DNA of 64,000 nt from contig NC_083394.1 of NCBI RefSeq assembly GCF_030864355.1, forward strand, positions 2,790,001 to 2,854,000, read 5' to 3'. The translations under genes were made by a program, and so were the position numbers. Below the pieces are notes generated by a model that saw only the letters and a list, made by a program, of their open reading frames with translations, was not told the DNA's origin and did not search any database. Positions 22,544-33,481 of the stretch are shown here, in pieces (the first letter of the stretch is position 1; each line of letters starts with the position of its first letter). The DNA comes from Cutaneotrichosporon cavernicola. Lineage: Eukaryota; Basidiomycota; Tremellomycetes; Trichosporonales; Trichosporonaceae.

Positions 22544-23899
22544 CTACCACTCGCGCACGGTTCCATCCGGACCCCGGAAGAGGGGGTTGATCCACGGCTC
22601 GAGCTTTGCCGCCTCCTCCGCCTCGGAGCGGATGAGCTCCTCGTTTAGTTCAATGCCAAGACCCGGCGAGGTCAGGAGGTCGATGTGGCCATCGCGAACC
22701 TCGAATACCTCGGGGTTGGTCATGTACGTGAGGAGGTCGAATCCGCCGGTGTTGTAGTGCATCTTCCAGCTCATCTCGCAAATCACAAAATTGGGGGTTG
22801 CGAAGCCTACTTGGAGGGAAGCGGCGAATGCGAGCGGGCCTAGAGGACAATGCGGGGCGACGCCGATATCGTACGCTTCGGCCATGATGGCAATCTTGCG
22901 GGTTTCCGAGATACCGCCAGCATGCGCAATGTCGGGCTGGATAATGTCGATACACCCGGCCTCAAAGTATGGCCTGACATCTTGGCGGGTAAAGAGGCGT
23001 TCGCCAAGCTTGTGTCAGCTACCTCTTGGGGGGGCAACTTACGGCAATAGGAATGGTCGTCTTGTTGTACAGGTCCTTCATCTCGTTGACGTGACCCGGA
23101 AGCAGGGGCTCCTCGATAAAGAGCGGTCGGTGCGGTTCCAGCTGCTGGGCCAGCTGCTTGGCCATGGCCTTGTGCACGCGTCCGTGAAAGTCCAACCCGG
23201 CGTCGATGCCAATACTCTTAACTTGGGCGAGACGATTGACCGTCTCATCGAGGGCGTGGGGGGAGTCAAGCCACGCAATAGACTCTGTAGCGTTCATCTT
23301 GACCTTTGTAAACCCCTGCGCCTTTCGTGCTTTGGCCTGCTCCAGCACGTCCGAGGGCCGATCACCTCCAATCCATCCATACACCTCACAACGCTCCCTC
23401 ACAGCCCCACCGAGGAGTTGCCACACTGGCACACCAAGAACTTTGCCTTTGATATCCCTGGCTTTAGCTCATCCCCAAATACCTTTGGAACGTACCAGAG
23501 AGCAATATCAACACCACTCATTGCGGACATGAGCACTTCTCCACCGCGGTAGAAGCGGTGTCTGTAGAGGTAGGTGTAGATGTCCTCAATGTTCATCGCG
23601 TCCCATCCCACAATACGCCTGGCAATGTCCGCCAACGATCCCTGTACAGCCTCGGTGTGGCCTTCGAGTGTGCCCTCTCCCCAACCAACTACGCCGCCTT
23701 CGGTTTCGATGCGCACGAACAGCCAGCGTGGACGGACGTAGAAGTTCTCGACCTTTTTGATTCGGGTCGAGCCGGGGATCGTGGAGGAGGGGTGCGGCTT
23801 GAATACAAAGTCGCGCTGGATGCCGCGCTTGTAGTTGGCGGCTAGATCTGAGGGGGGAAGGTACTGCGCCTCGCGGGCCGCGGTGGAGGACGATGTCAT
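22544..23899 (-). CDS. Enolase-superfamily sugar-acid dehydratase, D-galactonate dehydratase-like
   Basis: Mg-dependent dehydratase predicted to convert a sugar acid, most likely D-galactonate, to the 2-keto-3-deoxy acid. Minus-strand exons 23899-23496, 23457-23043 and 23008-22544 give 427 residues; introns are 38 and 34 nt. Metal-site motifs are in order: DFHGR (Asp224), FIEEP (Glu250/251), GER (Glu276). The catalytic-His segment APHCPLGP and the downstream MHYN match bacterial DgoD closely. The N-terminus carries about 40 extra residues compared with DgoD. The enzyme lacks a signal peptide and is in tandem with the GH1 gene, 278 bp apart. L-rhamnonate or another aldonate is an alternative substrate. 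Confidence 0.87.
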
Positions 23900-26599
23900 T
23901 GTGGGGGGGGGGTGTTTGGGTGTGACGGATTGGGAGAGAGGTTGAGGTGTTGAGGAGGTGCTGTGTCTGTGTTCAATGCGAGTTATACGTGTCGTAACAC
24001 CTGCCCACTCCTCTCGGAGTGATGCAACTCCGGACCGATGTGCCGCCAAGTAGGTGACGGCTTCAGCAGGTCCGCGAGATGCCGTTTGGTGCCGTCACGG
24101 ACCGACCGCACGTGGCACAACCTTTGTAAGTGTAGATGACGGACTTGTCCGACGCGTGCTGAGATTGATTCCTCCGCGCCGAGAATGGATGCAATTCTTT
24201 GCTTGCCATCTGCGAGGAATGAATGTGGTTGAGTCGCGACGATGAACGGGGCAGCAGACAGTGATGATTCGCACCCAGGACAACCATAACCCAGGCCTCC
24301 GCATTCTGTGTTCGGGCTCTGGCTAGCAGGTGATAGCAGAAACAACCGCAAGGGTGGGCCCATACTCAGACCGCAACGCGGCAGCATCACTTTGATGAGC
24401 GCACCTACCCAATCACCTTTCCATTCCTACAGTACATGACAACTGTCAACCCTACCCAGCTCCATGCCACGTCCGTGAAGGACACAGTGTTCCAAGCCAT
24501 AACGGCGCAACGGACACCAGTGTGCCGGACGTCCATGCGGCTCCTTGACACTGTAGGCTGAGGTGGGCGGTGCACAAGCGTCTCGGCCGGCATCCCGGCG
24601 GGAGCAGACCTTTAGTAGACCCAGTGAAGACAGAGTGCAGAGTGCCTTGATCCGGTATCTCCTGAACCTAACTATTACTGTAGAGCTTGCTAACATGGGA
24701 ACGCTGGTGCCTGTGCCGGCATACCATGAGACACGCACATGATGCACCGAGACGCGAGCGCGTCGGGGATGGGCGGGGTTCTGGGTTCTGGGTTCTCCTT
24801 TGGCGTCCACGGAGCGCGTGTGCGCGGAATGGATCTGGCTCCAGTTCTCGTTCTCCAGGTTCTCCAGGTTCTCCAGGCTCCAGGCTCCAGGCTCCATTCT
24901 CCTGGCTCAAGGCTGCATGACATGATGATATGTTCCAGACAACGGTGCCCATATTCCAGGCTCCAGCCATGGTCAGCTAGTGTGGGTTCCAGATCCCATC
25001 CTGATCTCTTCATGCACCATGTACCATGGAACAAGTGCCCACCTTGCAGCCTCGCGGCTTGGGTGTGCAAGAATTTGCGTTATCGATCCGCTGGTGCGGT
25101 TCCCTGGATTAGCTCCACTATTTGCAAGGATCCAAAGATGCAAGGGCTGACGCGTCGACGCGACGCGTTCCTCACTCCGTCCCGATCAATTGCAGCCAAG
25201 AAAGTATAGTCTAGCCGGCGCCTCCCGGGTTGAATTAATTCCTGCGTCCCGATCCCTTGCATTCAACTGCGGGCGGGGTGAGGAAAATCGCACCTTTGAA
25301 TAAATCAAGCTCGAGCCAGGCAAACGCAACAAAGGTGATGGGCATTGCTAACTTGGGTCGCTGCGGAGACTCGATGCGCAGAGAGAGGAGTTCTGATGGT
25401 TCTGATGAGCAAGGTATTGCAATCCATGGTGACCACTGATACATAACTGGGTTGATTGGAAGAATTGTAATCAGAGAGTAATTTGAATTGAGCGTGTTTC
25501 ATAGACCCACGTGCCCTTTTCCCTGTAACCATGTCCTCCGCCTACCTCGTGTCCACTAATCGTGTAGTCGCCCTTCCCCCACCCCTTCCCCTCCCCTTGC
25601 AAGTGACGTTTCCATACTACCTTCTCTCCCAAGCTCTCACCTTGTCCTCGTTTCCTCTGATATACTCATCAATATCCTTCTACAGAATCCTCAAGTAAAG
25701 TCCCCCTTCTTCTCCCCTTCACATTTACTCGCCATCAACCTAGCCTTGCATACTATTCAATTTACATTCAACACTCAGCACACTCCTCCTCCTTCCCCCC
25801 TCCCCTAATACCTCACAATCCACATTTGATCCCCTCACTTTACAACCTGAGACGACCAGCAACGCCACGCACAAGCGCACTCACGCCAATACGCCAACTA
25901 CGCTAGTACGCCTGTACGCACAACGCCCAAACGCAAACCACCCACGCGCCCCATCCAACCCGCCGTCCAACCCGTCAACCTTACTGCCCGCCCGACAGAC
26001 CGACAAAGTCTTTGTCACAACCACACTCATTCTCCTCATCACCCCATCCTCATCATCATCACAAACTACGCCCTCCCCTCCGCCCCCGCCCCCGCCCTCC
26101 CGCCCTCCCCACCCTCACCACCCCTCCCCCCCGCCCCCCCGTTAATTCCCCCACGCCACGCCGTCAATACCGCCTAAACACTCTCCTTCCCTTCATCTCC
26201 ACTCAGCTTTACCCAAAGAGGCCAAAGAGGCGACGCACCACCCACACCTCGGTCGTCACATCCGCGCAGCAGCCGTCATTTCTTGTCCCTCGCCAGTCAC
26301 CTTGGTCCCACAAAGTCTCATTTTCAGCCTCCAAAGCCTCCAAAGACTCTCATCACACCATATTCTGCAGCCTCGCTGCATCGCTTCATCACCATACACA
26401 GACACACACACACACAGACGACACCTAGGCAGTCACACGCGTCAACAAGGTGGTACGAGCTTGAGGCATTCCCCCCACAATCCCATCGTCGCGTGATACC
26501 CTTCTCACCCTCCTCGCCCACCCCAGTCGTTGAGTGCGTACTACCTGCAGCATCAAACTTGAACACTAACCGCAGATGTGACAACACGCTGGCACGACA
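23900..26599. other. 2.7-kb gene-poor intergenic region with pyrimidine-rich leader
   Basis: No coding gene supported. The left part, to about 25.5 kb, has degenerate CCAGG/GGAGCC repeats (24836-24908) and an ACGCGT pair at 25150 and 25163. From about 25540 to 26590 the plus strand is strongly pyrimidine-rich with few purine runs, ending just before the RhoGAP ATG. That looks like a very long promoter plus 5' UTR. A 138-codon ORF at 26012-26428 is low-complexity Pro/His/Arg and is not called. Confidence 0.6.
24836..24908. repeat. Degenerate short tandem repeat, TTCTCCAGG and CTCCAGG units
   Basis: Three 9-bp units (TTCTCCAGG) pass directly into three 7-bp units (CTCCAGG). Related single copies recur up to 24970 (ATTCCAGGCTCCAG). 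A GGGTTCT triplet lies just upstream at 24775-24800. Noncoding. Confidence 0.8.
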
Positions 26600-29500
26600 A
26601 TGATACCTCAGGCGACGTCGAGATCCGCCGCCAGCCCAACACCACCAATCCTTAACACCCCCAGCGGGCCAACAGTACACCTGCGGTCTGCACACACTCC
26701 CATTGCGACACCGAGGGAGCATGCGAGCCCAGGCAGCCCTCGACACCAGTCTGGCACGATCGACGCCGACTCGCTGGTCCGAAGCCACGGCGGCGACCTG
26801 CGACGGACGCTTGACGCTGTTGTTGGCGAACGGAACGCATTGGTGAGCTGGTTCCGCATGGCCAAGGCTAACATTTCAGCAAGCGCAAAACACGCAGCTC
26901 TGGAAGTTGATCGAGAAGCAGCGCACACAATGCGCGCAGTTCGCTGCAGACAACGAGCGACTCCGCGCAGATCGCGAGCGCGCTAATAGTCGCTTGATGT
27001 CGGCTGGTCTTGAGCCAATCCCAGTGGGTAATCGGCGAGGAGGAGTGCCGCAGAGCCAGAGCGCCATGACGATCGCGTCTACGTCAGCCTCGGACCACAG
27101 AAGAGGTTCCGACAATGAGACGCATTCTGCCACGGTCACGCGATCCGGCTCGACGTCAATCACACTTGACCGCTCGGCAGCTGAACCTGCCGGATTGGGA
27201 CCGTCGCTTGTCATCGTGGACGACAGCCCATCTCCATCCACCCTCCTTCCCTCACCCATGTCCGACAAGAGATTGAGACACGAAAGCCAGATGCAGTTTC
27301 CACCCGAAGTCGCGTCGTTTATGGCCTTGGCTGAGAAGGACCCAGCACTAGGGCCCTCGATGCCTCCCGGCAGTAACAGCAGCAACAGCCTTGCGGGTTT
27401 TGTGGAGCAACATTCGCCGTATACGTCGAGCCCGAGTGACAGCCGACGGGCATCGCCCATACCGGAGGCGGCCGAGGAACTGGCCTCTATACATCGCGCG
27501 ACGTCGCCCCGGATGTCGCAAGACACCGTGACGTCCAGCCGGCCCTCGATCTCACCCGGCCTGGGCAACGAGCCAAGGCCTTCCATCGACTCCACCGCTG
27601 CCGCGCCACGCCCAGTCGTTAGCCCGCCTCCTCCCGATCATTCGTACCTCACCCCGGCCCTTCTTCCCCACGCTCGCCTCTCCATTCCCCACTCGACAAT
27701 TATCCCCAAAGACCGCAGCCGCGATGTGCTGTGCTTCATCATCGCGGTCAACATCCGCCCGCCCAACGCGCACGCGTTGAATTGGACCGTCGCGAAGCCG
27801 TTCTCTGCCTTCTTGGACCTCGATCAGCGCTCCATGGAGCGCTCAGGCAAGAACCGCAAGGAATGGAAGCGCCTTGTGTCTCCGTTACCAGAAGGCAAGG
27901 CATGGAAGGATTTTGCGCCGAACAAGATTGACCAGCGCAAAATATCCCTGGAGCACTACCTTCAGTCGCTCCTCGTCGCACCCGTCAGCGACCAGACCGA
28001 CCTAGTCAACTTCCTCGCTAGCGACATTGTCCAGCAAAAGTCGAATCGCAACCGCAAGGAGGGCTACCTCTCCAAGAAGGGACAGGCTGGGTTCCGCGGA
28101 GCGGCATGGAAGACGCGCTACTTTGTGCTTGACGGCTCGAGCATGAAGTACTATGAGTCGCGTGGTGGCCAGATGCTGGGTCAAATAAACCTGGCTGGCG
28201 CCCAGATTGGCAGGCAACATCGCTTGTCAGATCAAGCTGAGGACAAGAACTCGCGATACGCCTTTTTGATTCTCGAAGCGGCCAGGAAGGAGTCGTCGCA
28301 GAGCAGGCACGTTCTGTCCGCAGGCAGTGACGCAGAGCGTGACTCGTGGATCGAGATACTCAAGAATCAGGTCTTGCCTCCGCCCCCCGCTCCCTCTGTC
28401 ATCACGACACCTCAACAGACACCCCCGCAGCAGGGGACTCCACAGCAGCCGCCATCAAAGGCGGTGCCCGAGACTGTGGTTACTCAGGCCACACCGCCCG
28501 CTTCGATCGCATCGAACTCGGGCAGTGGAGCCAACCAACGCGAGATGGGACACCAGCGGAGACGGTCAGCGGTGCGCAAGTCGAGCAAGGACGTAGTGGT
28601 TACGTCAGCTAAGCCTATGTCGCAGATGCCTGACGCCAACGCCAAGTTTATCTCTGGCGCGCCACTACCCAGCGTTATCAACCATATGGAGTCGCAGCGC
28701 CAACAGCACTATGCCGGTGCGCCGCAGATTACAGGCACGTCGCCGCAGAACAGCCAAGGCCACCCTCTGGCTCCCGTAAGCAGCATAAACTCGACACTCA
28801 CGGCCAACACGGACCTCCTTGCGCCGCTTGAAATCACCGCGAAGCCCACCAAGCGCCAAAGTGCTTTGCCCGGCCGTCAGTCGTTCAGCCCCGCCTACCT
28901 CAAGCAGCTGGCAAACGACGGCGTATCACCCGGTGGCCCGGGGCTCAACTATGAGCGGGACCGCGACCGCAAGGCCAAGAGTGGTCGCTTCTGGGGCTTT
29001 GGCAAGGTGGTTGAGAAGCCGGCGCCTAAACCTGTCTTCGGTGTGCCGCTCACCGACTCGCTTGCGCTCGCACAGATCGCAGGTCTGCCTGCCATTGTCT
29101 TCAGGTGTATCGAGTATCTCGAGGCCAAGAACGCCGAACAGGAGGAGGGCATCTACCGCTTAAGCGGCGCCTCGGCTGTCATCAAGGGGTTGAAAGAGCG
29201 CTTCAACCACGAGGGCGACGTCAACTTCCTTGCGCAGGACGAGCGCTGGGACCCGCACGCGATCGCTGGTCTACTCAAGACGTACATGCGCGAGCTGCCC
29301 ACGAGTCTGCTCACGCGCGAGTTACATGGTCGTTTCCTGGCCGTGTTTGGTGAGTCACATTGAGTTGCCGACGCTAACGATGCGCAGACCTGGTTGACCC
29401 TTCTGCACGTGTGGCCGAGCTCTCGCGGCTCGTTTCCGAGCTCCCGCCTGCGAACTACGCTCTTCTCCGCGCATTCACTGCCCACCTGATCCTCATTGTG

Positions 29501-30028
29501 CGCAACTCGGCCATCAACAAGATGACGCTGCGCAACATTGGCATTGTCTTCTCGCCCAGCCTAGGCATCCCGGCCGGCATCTTCTACGAGCTCGTGTCTA
29601 GATATGGTGCCATCTTTGACGACGACGGGATGGACGAGCTTCCTCTCGACGACCCTGCGTTTGCTGGCACGGCTGTCGCGTCCGAGGCGCAAGTCAACCA
29701 AGGCTCGCCACCGACCACGCTGTCGCTGGACGAGACGGCCAAGAGCAAACGCAACTCTGTCTTGTATCACGCGGGTGGGGCGGACGCGATGCTGGGACTT
29801 GGCGGGCGTGCGCTCGACCCTGCTGCCGAAGACTCGAACTCGGACGTGAGCATTAGTATAGACGACCTCGAGTCTGAGCCGGCGCTATCTACGCGGAGCA
29901 GTGACAACCTCTCGCCAGCGGCTGCGACGGGTTCTGGCGCTGGACGCCGGGACTTGTACAGTTCGCGCAATGACGAGGTCGAGGCGCTTGCCCTCCAACA
30001 CCAACCCTACCACAATGGGCATCCTTAG
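26600..30028 (+). CDS. PX-PH-RhoGAP protein (Bem3-like)
   Basis: GTPase-activating protein for a Rho/Cdc42 GTPase, expected at membranes during polarity and budding. Exons 26600-26842, 26880-29349 and 29388-30028 give about 1117 residues. A short coiled coil (QNTQLWKLIEKQRTQ) spans residues ~82-115 across the first junction. A PX domain lies at ~336-465, a PH domain at ~475-580 (GYLSKKGQ, WKTRYFVLDG, SWIEILK) and RhoGAP at ~800-985. The RhoGAP arginine finger is in GIYRLSGAS, and NMxT-like KMTLRNIGIVFSP is present. This domain order is that of yeast Bem3. The ATG at 26600 is the first in frame; the preceding ~1 kb is a pyrimidine-rich leader. Gln/Pro-rich linkers separate the PH and GAP domains. 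Confidence 0.9.
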
Positions 30029-30057
30029 CCGGTCATATGGTCGCATCCGTCTATTTT

Positions 30058-30090
30058 ACACCACACCACACCACACCACACCACACCACA
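30058..30090 (+). repeat. Pentanucleotide (CCACA)n repeat
   Basis: Six perfect CCACA units, 30 nt after the RhoGAP stop codon, probably in its 3' UTR. The array is interstitial and shows no sign of a telomere. Confidence 0.9.
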
Positions 30091-30632
30091 TCACATACAC
30101 CTTATAGTTTTGACGGGACCGAGACGCGGCGAGGTGACAGGCGGCACGTAGAGACGACACGTAGACGGTCCATCAGTGATGTCATGCTTACAGTATACTT
30201 TGATGTTGCAACGCCTCACGCAGACTTTGATGCAAGCACAAAGGGAGTTAGGATGCCGTCAAGCGACACGACATTGACGCCTTACACCAGGGGCTAGTTC
30301 TTAAGAAACAAGTCAAAAGTGGTAACCAAGGCTTTGTGGCCAGCTGGCCAGCATGGCCAGACGCGTCTTTTTCTCCTAGCTGCCCTACGCCCTACCACCC
30401 CTTGCCAATTGCCAAACTGCCATGCTCCTCACGCACAACGTATAACGAAGTTCTTGTACAGACGCGTTCCGCGTTCCGCGTTTCCGCGACGCCACCCTTT
30501 CTAACCCTTGCAGCCCTTGCAACCCTGCGACCCTACAATTCCTACTCATCCACTGTCCCCCCATTGTTCATTTAACAGGATGTTTATCAGCCTATTTATT
30601 CAAGAAAGAGGTCACATGCTTGTATGTTGCTT

Positions 30633-30711
30633 GTCACTCTTCGCTGTCACTCTTCGCTGTCACTCTTCGCTGTCACTGCTGTCACTGCTGTCACTCTTCA
30701 CTGTCACTGCC
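30633..30711 (+). repeat. 13-bp and 9-bp tandem repeats (GTCACTCTTCGCT / GTCACTGCT)
   Basis: Three perfect 13-bp units starting at 30633, 30646 and 30659, then two 9-bp GTCACTGCT units, one variant 13-bp unit and a final 9-bp variant. They share the GTCACT core. Confidence 0.88.
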
Positions 30712-31150
30712 ACTTCTTTTAACCCTCAACATCAACATCAACCTTTATTCATCTGCTCCATGCTCTAATTCGCTCCAAACCACTTTCGTTGGCTCGTTGG
30801 ATCGTTGACTAGCTCCAGCATGATCAAGTTGAACTACCCCTTGTGTATCAGCCTCAAACCGACGGTTCCTTGACCACCTACACATACTACAGGAACTAGA
30901 CAACTCTCTTCTCTCATACAAACACACGCAACCCAGAAACTCTATTCTCTCATCTACCATCATCCACTTCTACCCTACCTCATTATACACTCCTCCATCA
31001 TTCTCATCACTCTCCTCAGTTCTCACTCCCCTCCCTCCTCACCACCTGTCCTCCTTTACCATCAACACACCGTGTAAGGGACCTGTAAGGGACCCTTCCT
31101 ACCCACCACTCAGCTCCGTCACAAACCCGCCCACCACCGCCTCCGCGACC

Positions 31151-33481
31151 ATGTCAACGCGTTCGCCCCGCCGCTCCCAACTCCAAACGACGCCGTCACC
31201 TGTCAAAGCGACGCGCTCCCCACCTCAGAGCACGCCGCGCTCCCGGTCCCAGCCCACGAGTTCCCAGTCCCCGTTCACGCCGCCGCGTACCCCCCAACCG
31301 ACGCCCCCCCTTTCTAACCCCCGACCCACCTCTACACAATCCTCCACCCTCGCCAGTGCTCACTCCTCTTCCTCATCCCTCACACTCCCCGACGTGTCCC
31401 CAGAGGTACCAGGCATGACGAGCGGCGAGGACACGCCTGGCAGCAGCTACCCCGACGCGTTACCTGACGCGCTGACCCCACCGCGTCCCCAGATCGAGGT
31501 CCTCGAGATAGACGCGTATCCGCCCGAACTGGCGCCCCACGGCAGTATAACGAAGGACGACATTGCCGCCGACCCCATCCTTCGCGACCTGGCCGAAGGC
31601 GAGAACCTTCGATACTCGGGTCTCGGGCCACGCCTGAGCAAGTCGGCTGCCCTTCGCATGGGCCTCAAATGGGAAGATCCGCGCGAGCACAGACGCGTGA
31701 GCGGCGAAGAGGTGCCCGTCAACTTTGACAATGTGCCGGGTCATAAGCGCGTTGGGCTTGCTCTGGTGAGTTCCGAACTGGCGGACCTAACTGGCGGACC
31801 AAACAGCCACGCGTCTCACGCCACATACCTAACATCCCTTTCCTCCCACGCCCCACGCCAAATGCTAAACACCCACCACACACGCGCTAACCACAGAACG
31901 TCTCGTCGCTCGCTGAGCCAAGCGTCGCACCACGCCTTAACCGCGCGGCAATGCTGCGTGCTGGCAAGACGGTCGAGGAGGTCGAGGTCAAGGACCGTGC
32001 TGAGATGGCCGCGATCAACAAGGCGCGTGGGGCGGCTGAACGCGCCGAACGCCGCAAGTCTTTACCCCGCCCCACGTCCCTCCTCCTCCCCGCCCAACTG
32101 CCACGGCAGAACCGCGCCGCCCTCCTCCGCGCTGGCCAGAACTTAGGCAAGGCACGGCCCTACGACGCGCGCGAGATGGCAGAGAACGCCGCGCGGAACA
32201 AGGCCCGCGAGGCTGCCGAGTATGCCGAGCGCCGCCGCACCATCCAGGTGCCCGCCAGTCTCAGCGCTCCTGCGGTTGTAAGTGCAGCCACTGTTCTGTC
32301 ACTCTTTCCCCTGCTTTTCCTCACTTGTACCCCTGTCCCTTTTCCCTGCCGATCAGTTCTGACACCAGGCTCCCCGTGCTAACCGTGCGAGTCTCCTGCG
32401 TACTGGGCCTGAAAGCGGAGCCCCTCCTCGCCCGCCTAGAAGCAACATGCGGCCGGTCAGCGCGTTGTCCAACACTTCGGCGTCGTCCCGCTCGACCTCG
32501 GGAAACAGCTTCAAGACAGCCGGCGATCGCGCACTGGCAGGCAAGCTCGAGGCGGCGAACGCGGCGGCCGAAAAGGCCAAGGCCGAGGCCGAGCGCAAGG
32601 AAAACGCGGCGCGGCGGCGTCAGACTATGGCTGCGCTGCCGACAGGCGAGGCGGCTGGTCCCGCCGCTCTTACCTACAACGAGGAGAAGGCTGCGGCAGA
32701 GCGTGCTGCGTTACGCCGCATCGCAGCGAAGAGGGAGGAGGAAGCACGGCTGGCAGCTGAAAAGGCGGCACAGGACCGCGCGGACCGCGAGCGCATCGAG
32801 AAGCGCCGGAGCATGACACTGGGCCGCGCAACGGGCTTGAGCGCCGCGCATGCGATCAAGGAGGTTCCCGAACCCGAGCCAGAGTCCGAGACCGCCGATG
32901 AGCGTGAGGCCCGCGAACGCGTCTTCCGCCGCCAAACCTTCGGCACCGCCCCGCCAAGTATGGGTGTGGCGCTACAGCGCGAGTCGATGGTTTCCGCCGA
33001 TATGCGAAACCACGACTCGGTGCGTTCCCCAGAGAGGCGAAACAGGGACTCTCTCCGCTCTCTCAACAACCCCACCATCCCTCCCCGCCCCAACCGCTCC
33101 TCCCTCCTCCTCGAACGCGACGGACAGGGGGTCGCGCTCTCCCGCATATCCTCGACGGCCAACACGCGTTCCCGGAGCGCCAGTAATGCGGCCAGCGAAC
33201 GCTCCGATGCCGGAATCAAGACGTCCTCTCCCAAAAAGCGCGCACCCATGACCACGCCATCCAAGTTCATCGCGCCGCGTCCGGCACCCCCACCACCGCG
33301 CGGAAGACCCGTCAGCACGATCAACTTTGCGCTCCCCGAGGTCCGGCGGGAGGAGAAGAAGACGGGGTTATTGGGGAGATTACTGAACCGCAACTCTGTC
33401 ATTGGGGCACCAGCGAGCCGGCCGGGCATGGGGTCGAATAAGCGGGCGAGCGTGATCAGTGCGCCTAGTCCGCAGCTGTAG
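31151..33481 (+). CDS. Uncharacterised disordered protein with PRxNRxxLLRxG repeats and RRx[S/T] sites
   Basis: I do not recognise a family. Exons 31151-31765, 31897-32277 and 32369-33481 give about 702 residues. The first 110 residues are Ser/Pro/Thr-rich. A motif P-R-x-N-R-[AS]-[AS]-x-L-R-x-G occurs at residues 217, 274 and 334, with a shorter copy at 571. Copies 1 and 2 head tandem ~57-residue repeats that continue with charged helix and end in ERR[KR][ST]. Similar basic sites recur: S184, S260, T320, T418, S480 and T522, each preceded by two or three basic residues. Ala/Glu/Arg-rich helices (~375-480) look like single helix or coiled coil. A PAPPPPRGRP stretch near 645 could bind SH3 domains. 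A scaffold regulated by an AGC kinase is an inference only. Confidence 0.75.

Larger units (their letters stand above)
30029..31150. other. Intergenic with two simple tandem repeats
   Basis: No gene supported. Pyrimidine-rich sequence from about 30880 to 31150 is the likely leader of the next gene and includes a duplicated GTAAGGGACC at 31074-31095. Confidence 0.6.

Noticed and set aside
24427..25070. ORFs encoding repeated Glu-Asn-Leu and Pro-Gly-Ala-Trp segments on the minus strand
   Set aside because: They are translations of the CCAGG/GGAGCC short tandem repeats and have no start context or splice support.
26012..26428. 138-codon ORF in the pyrimidine-rich leader of the RhoGAP gene
   Set aside because: Composition is simple (Pro, His, Arg, Ser, Thr) and follows the nucleotide bias; it looks like leader, not protein.
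30058..30090. CCACA repeat as a possible telomere remnant
   Set aside because: The array is only 30 nt, lies just after a stop codon and does not match a TTAGGG-type or other fungal telomere unit.
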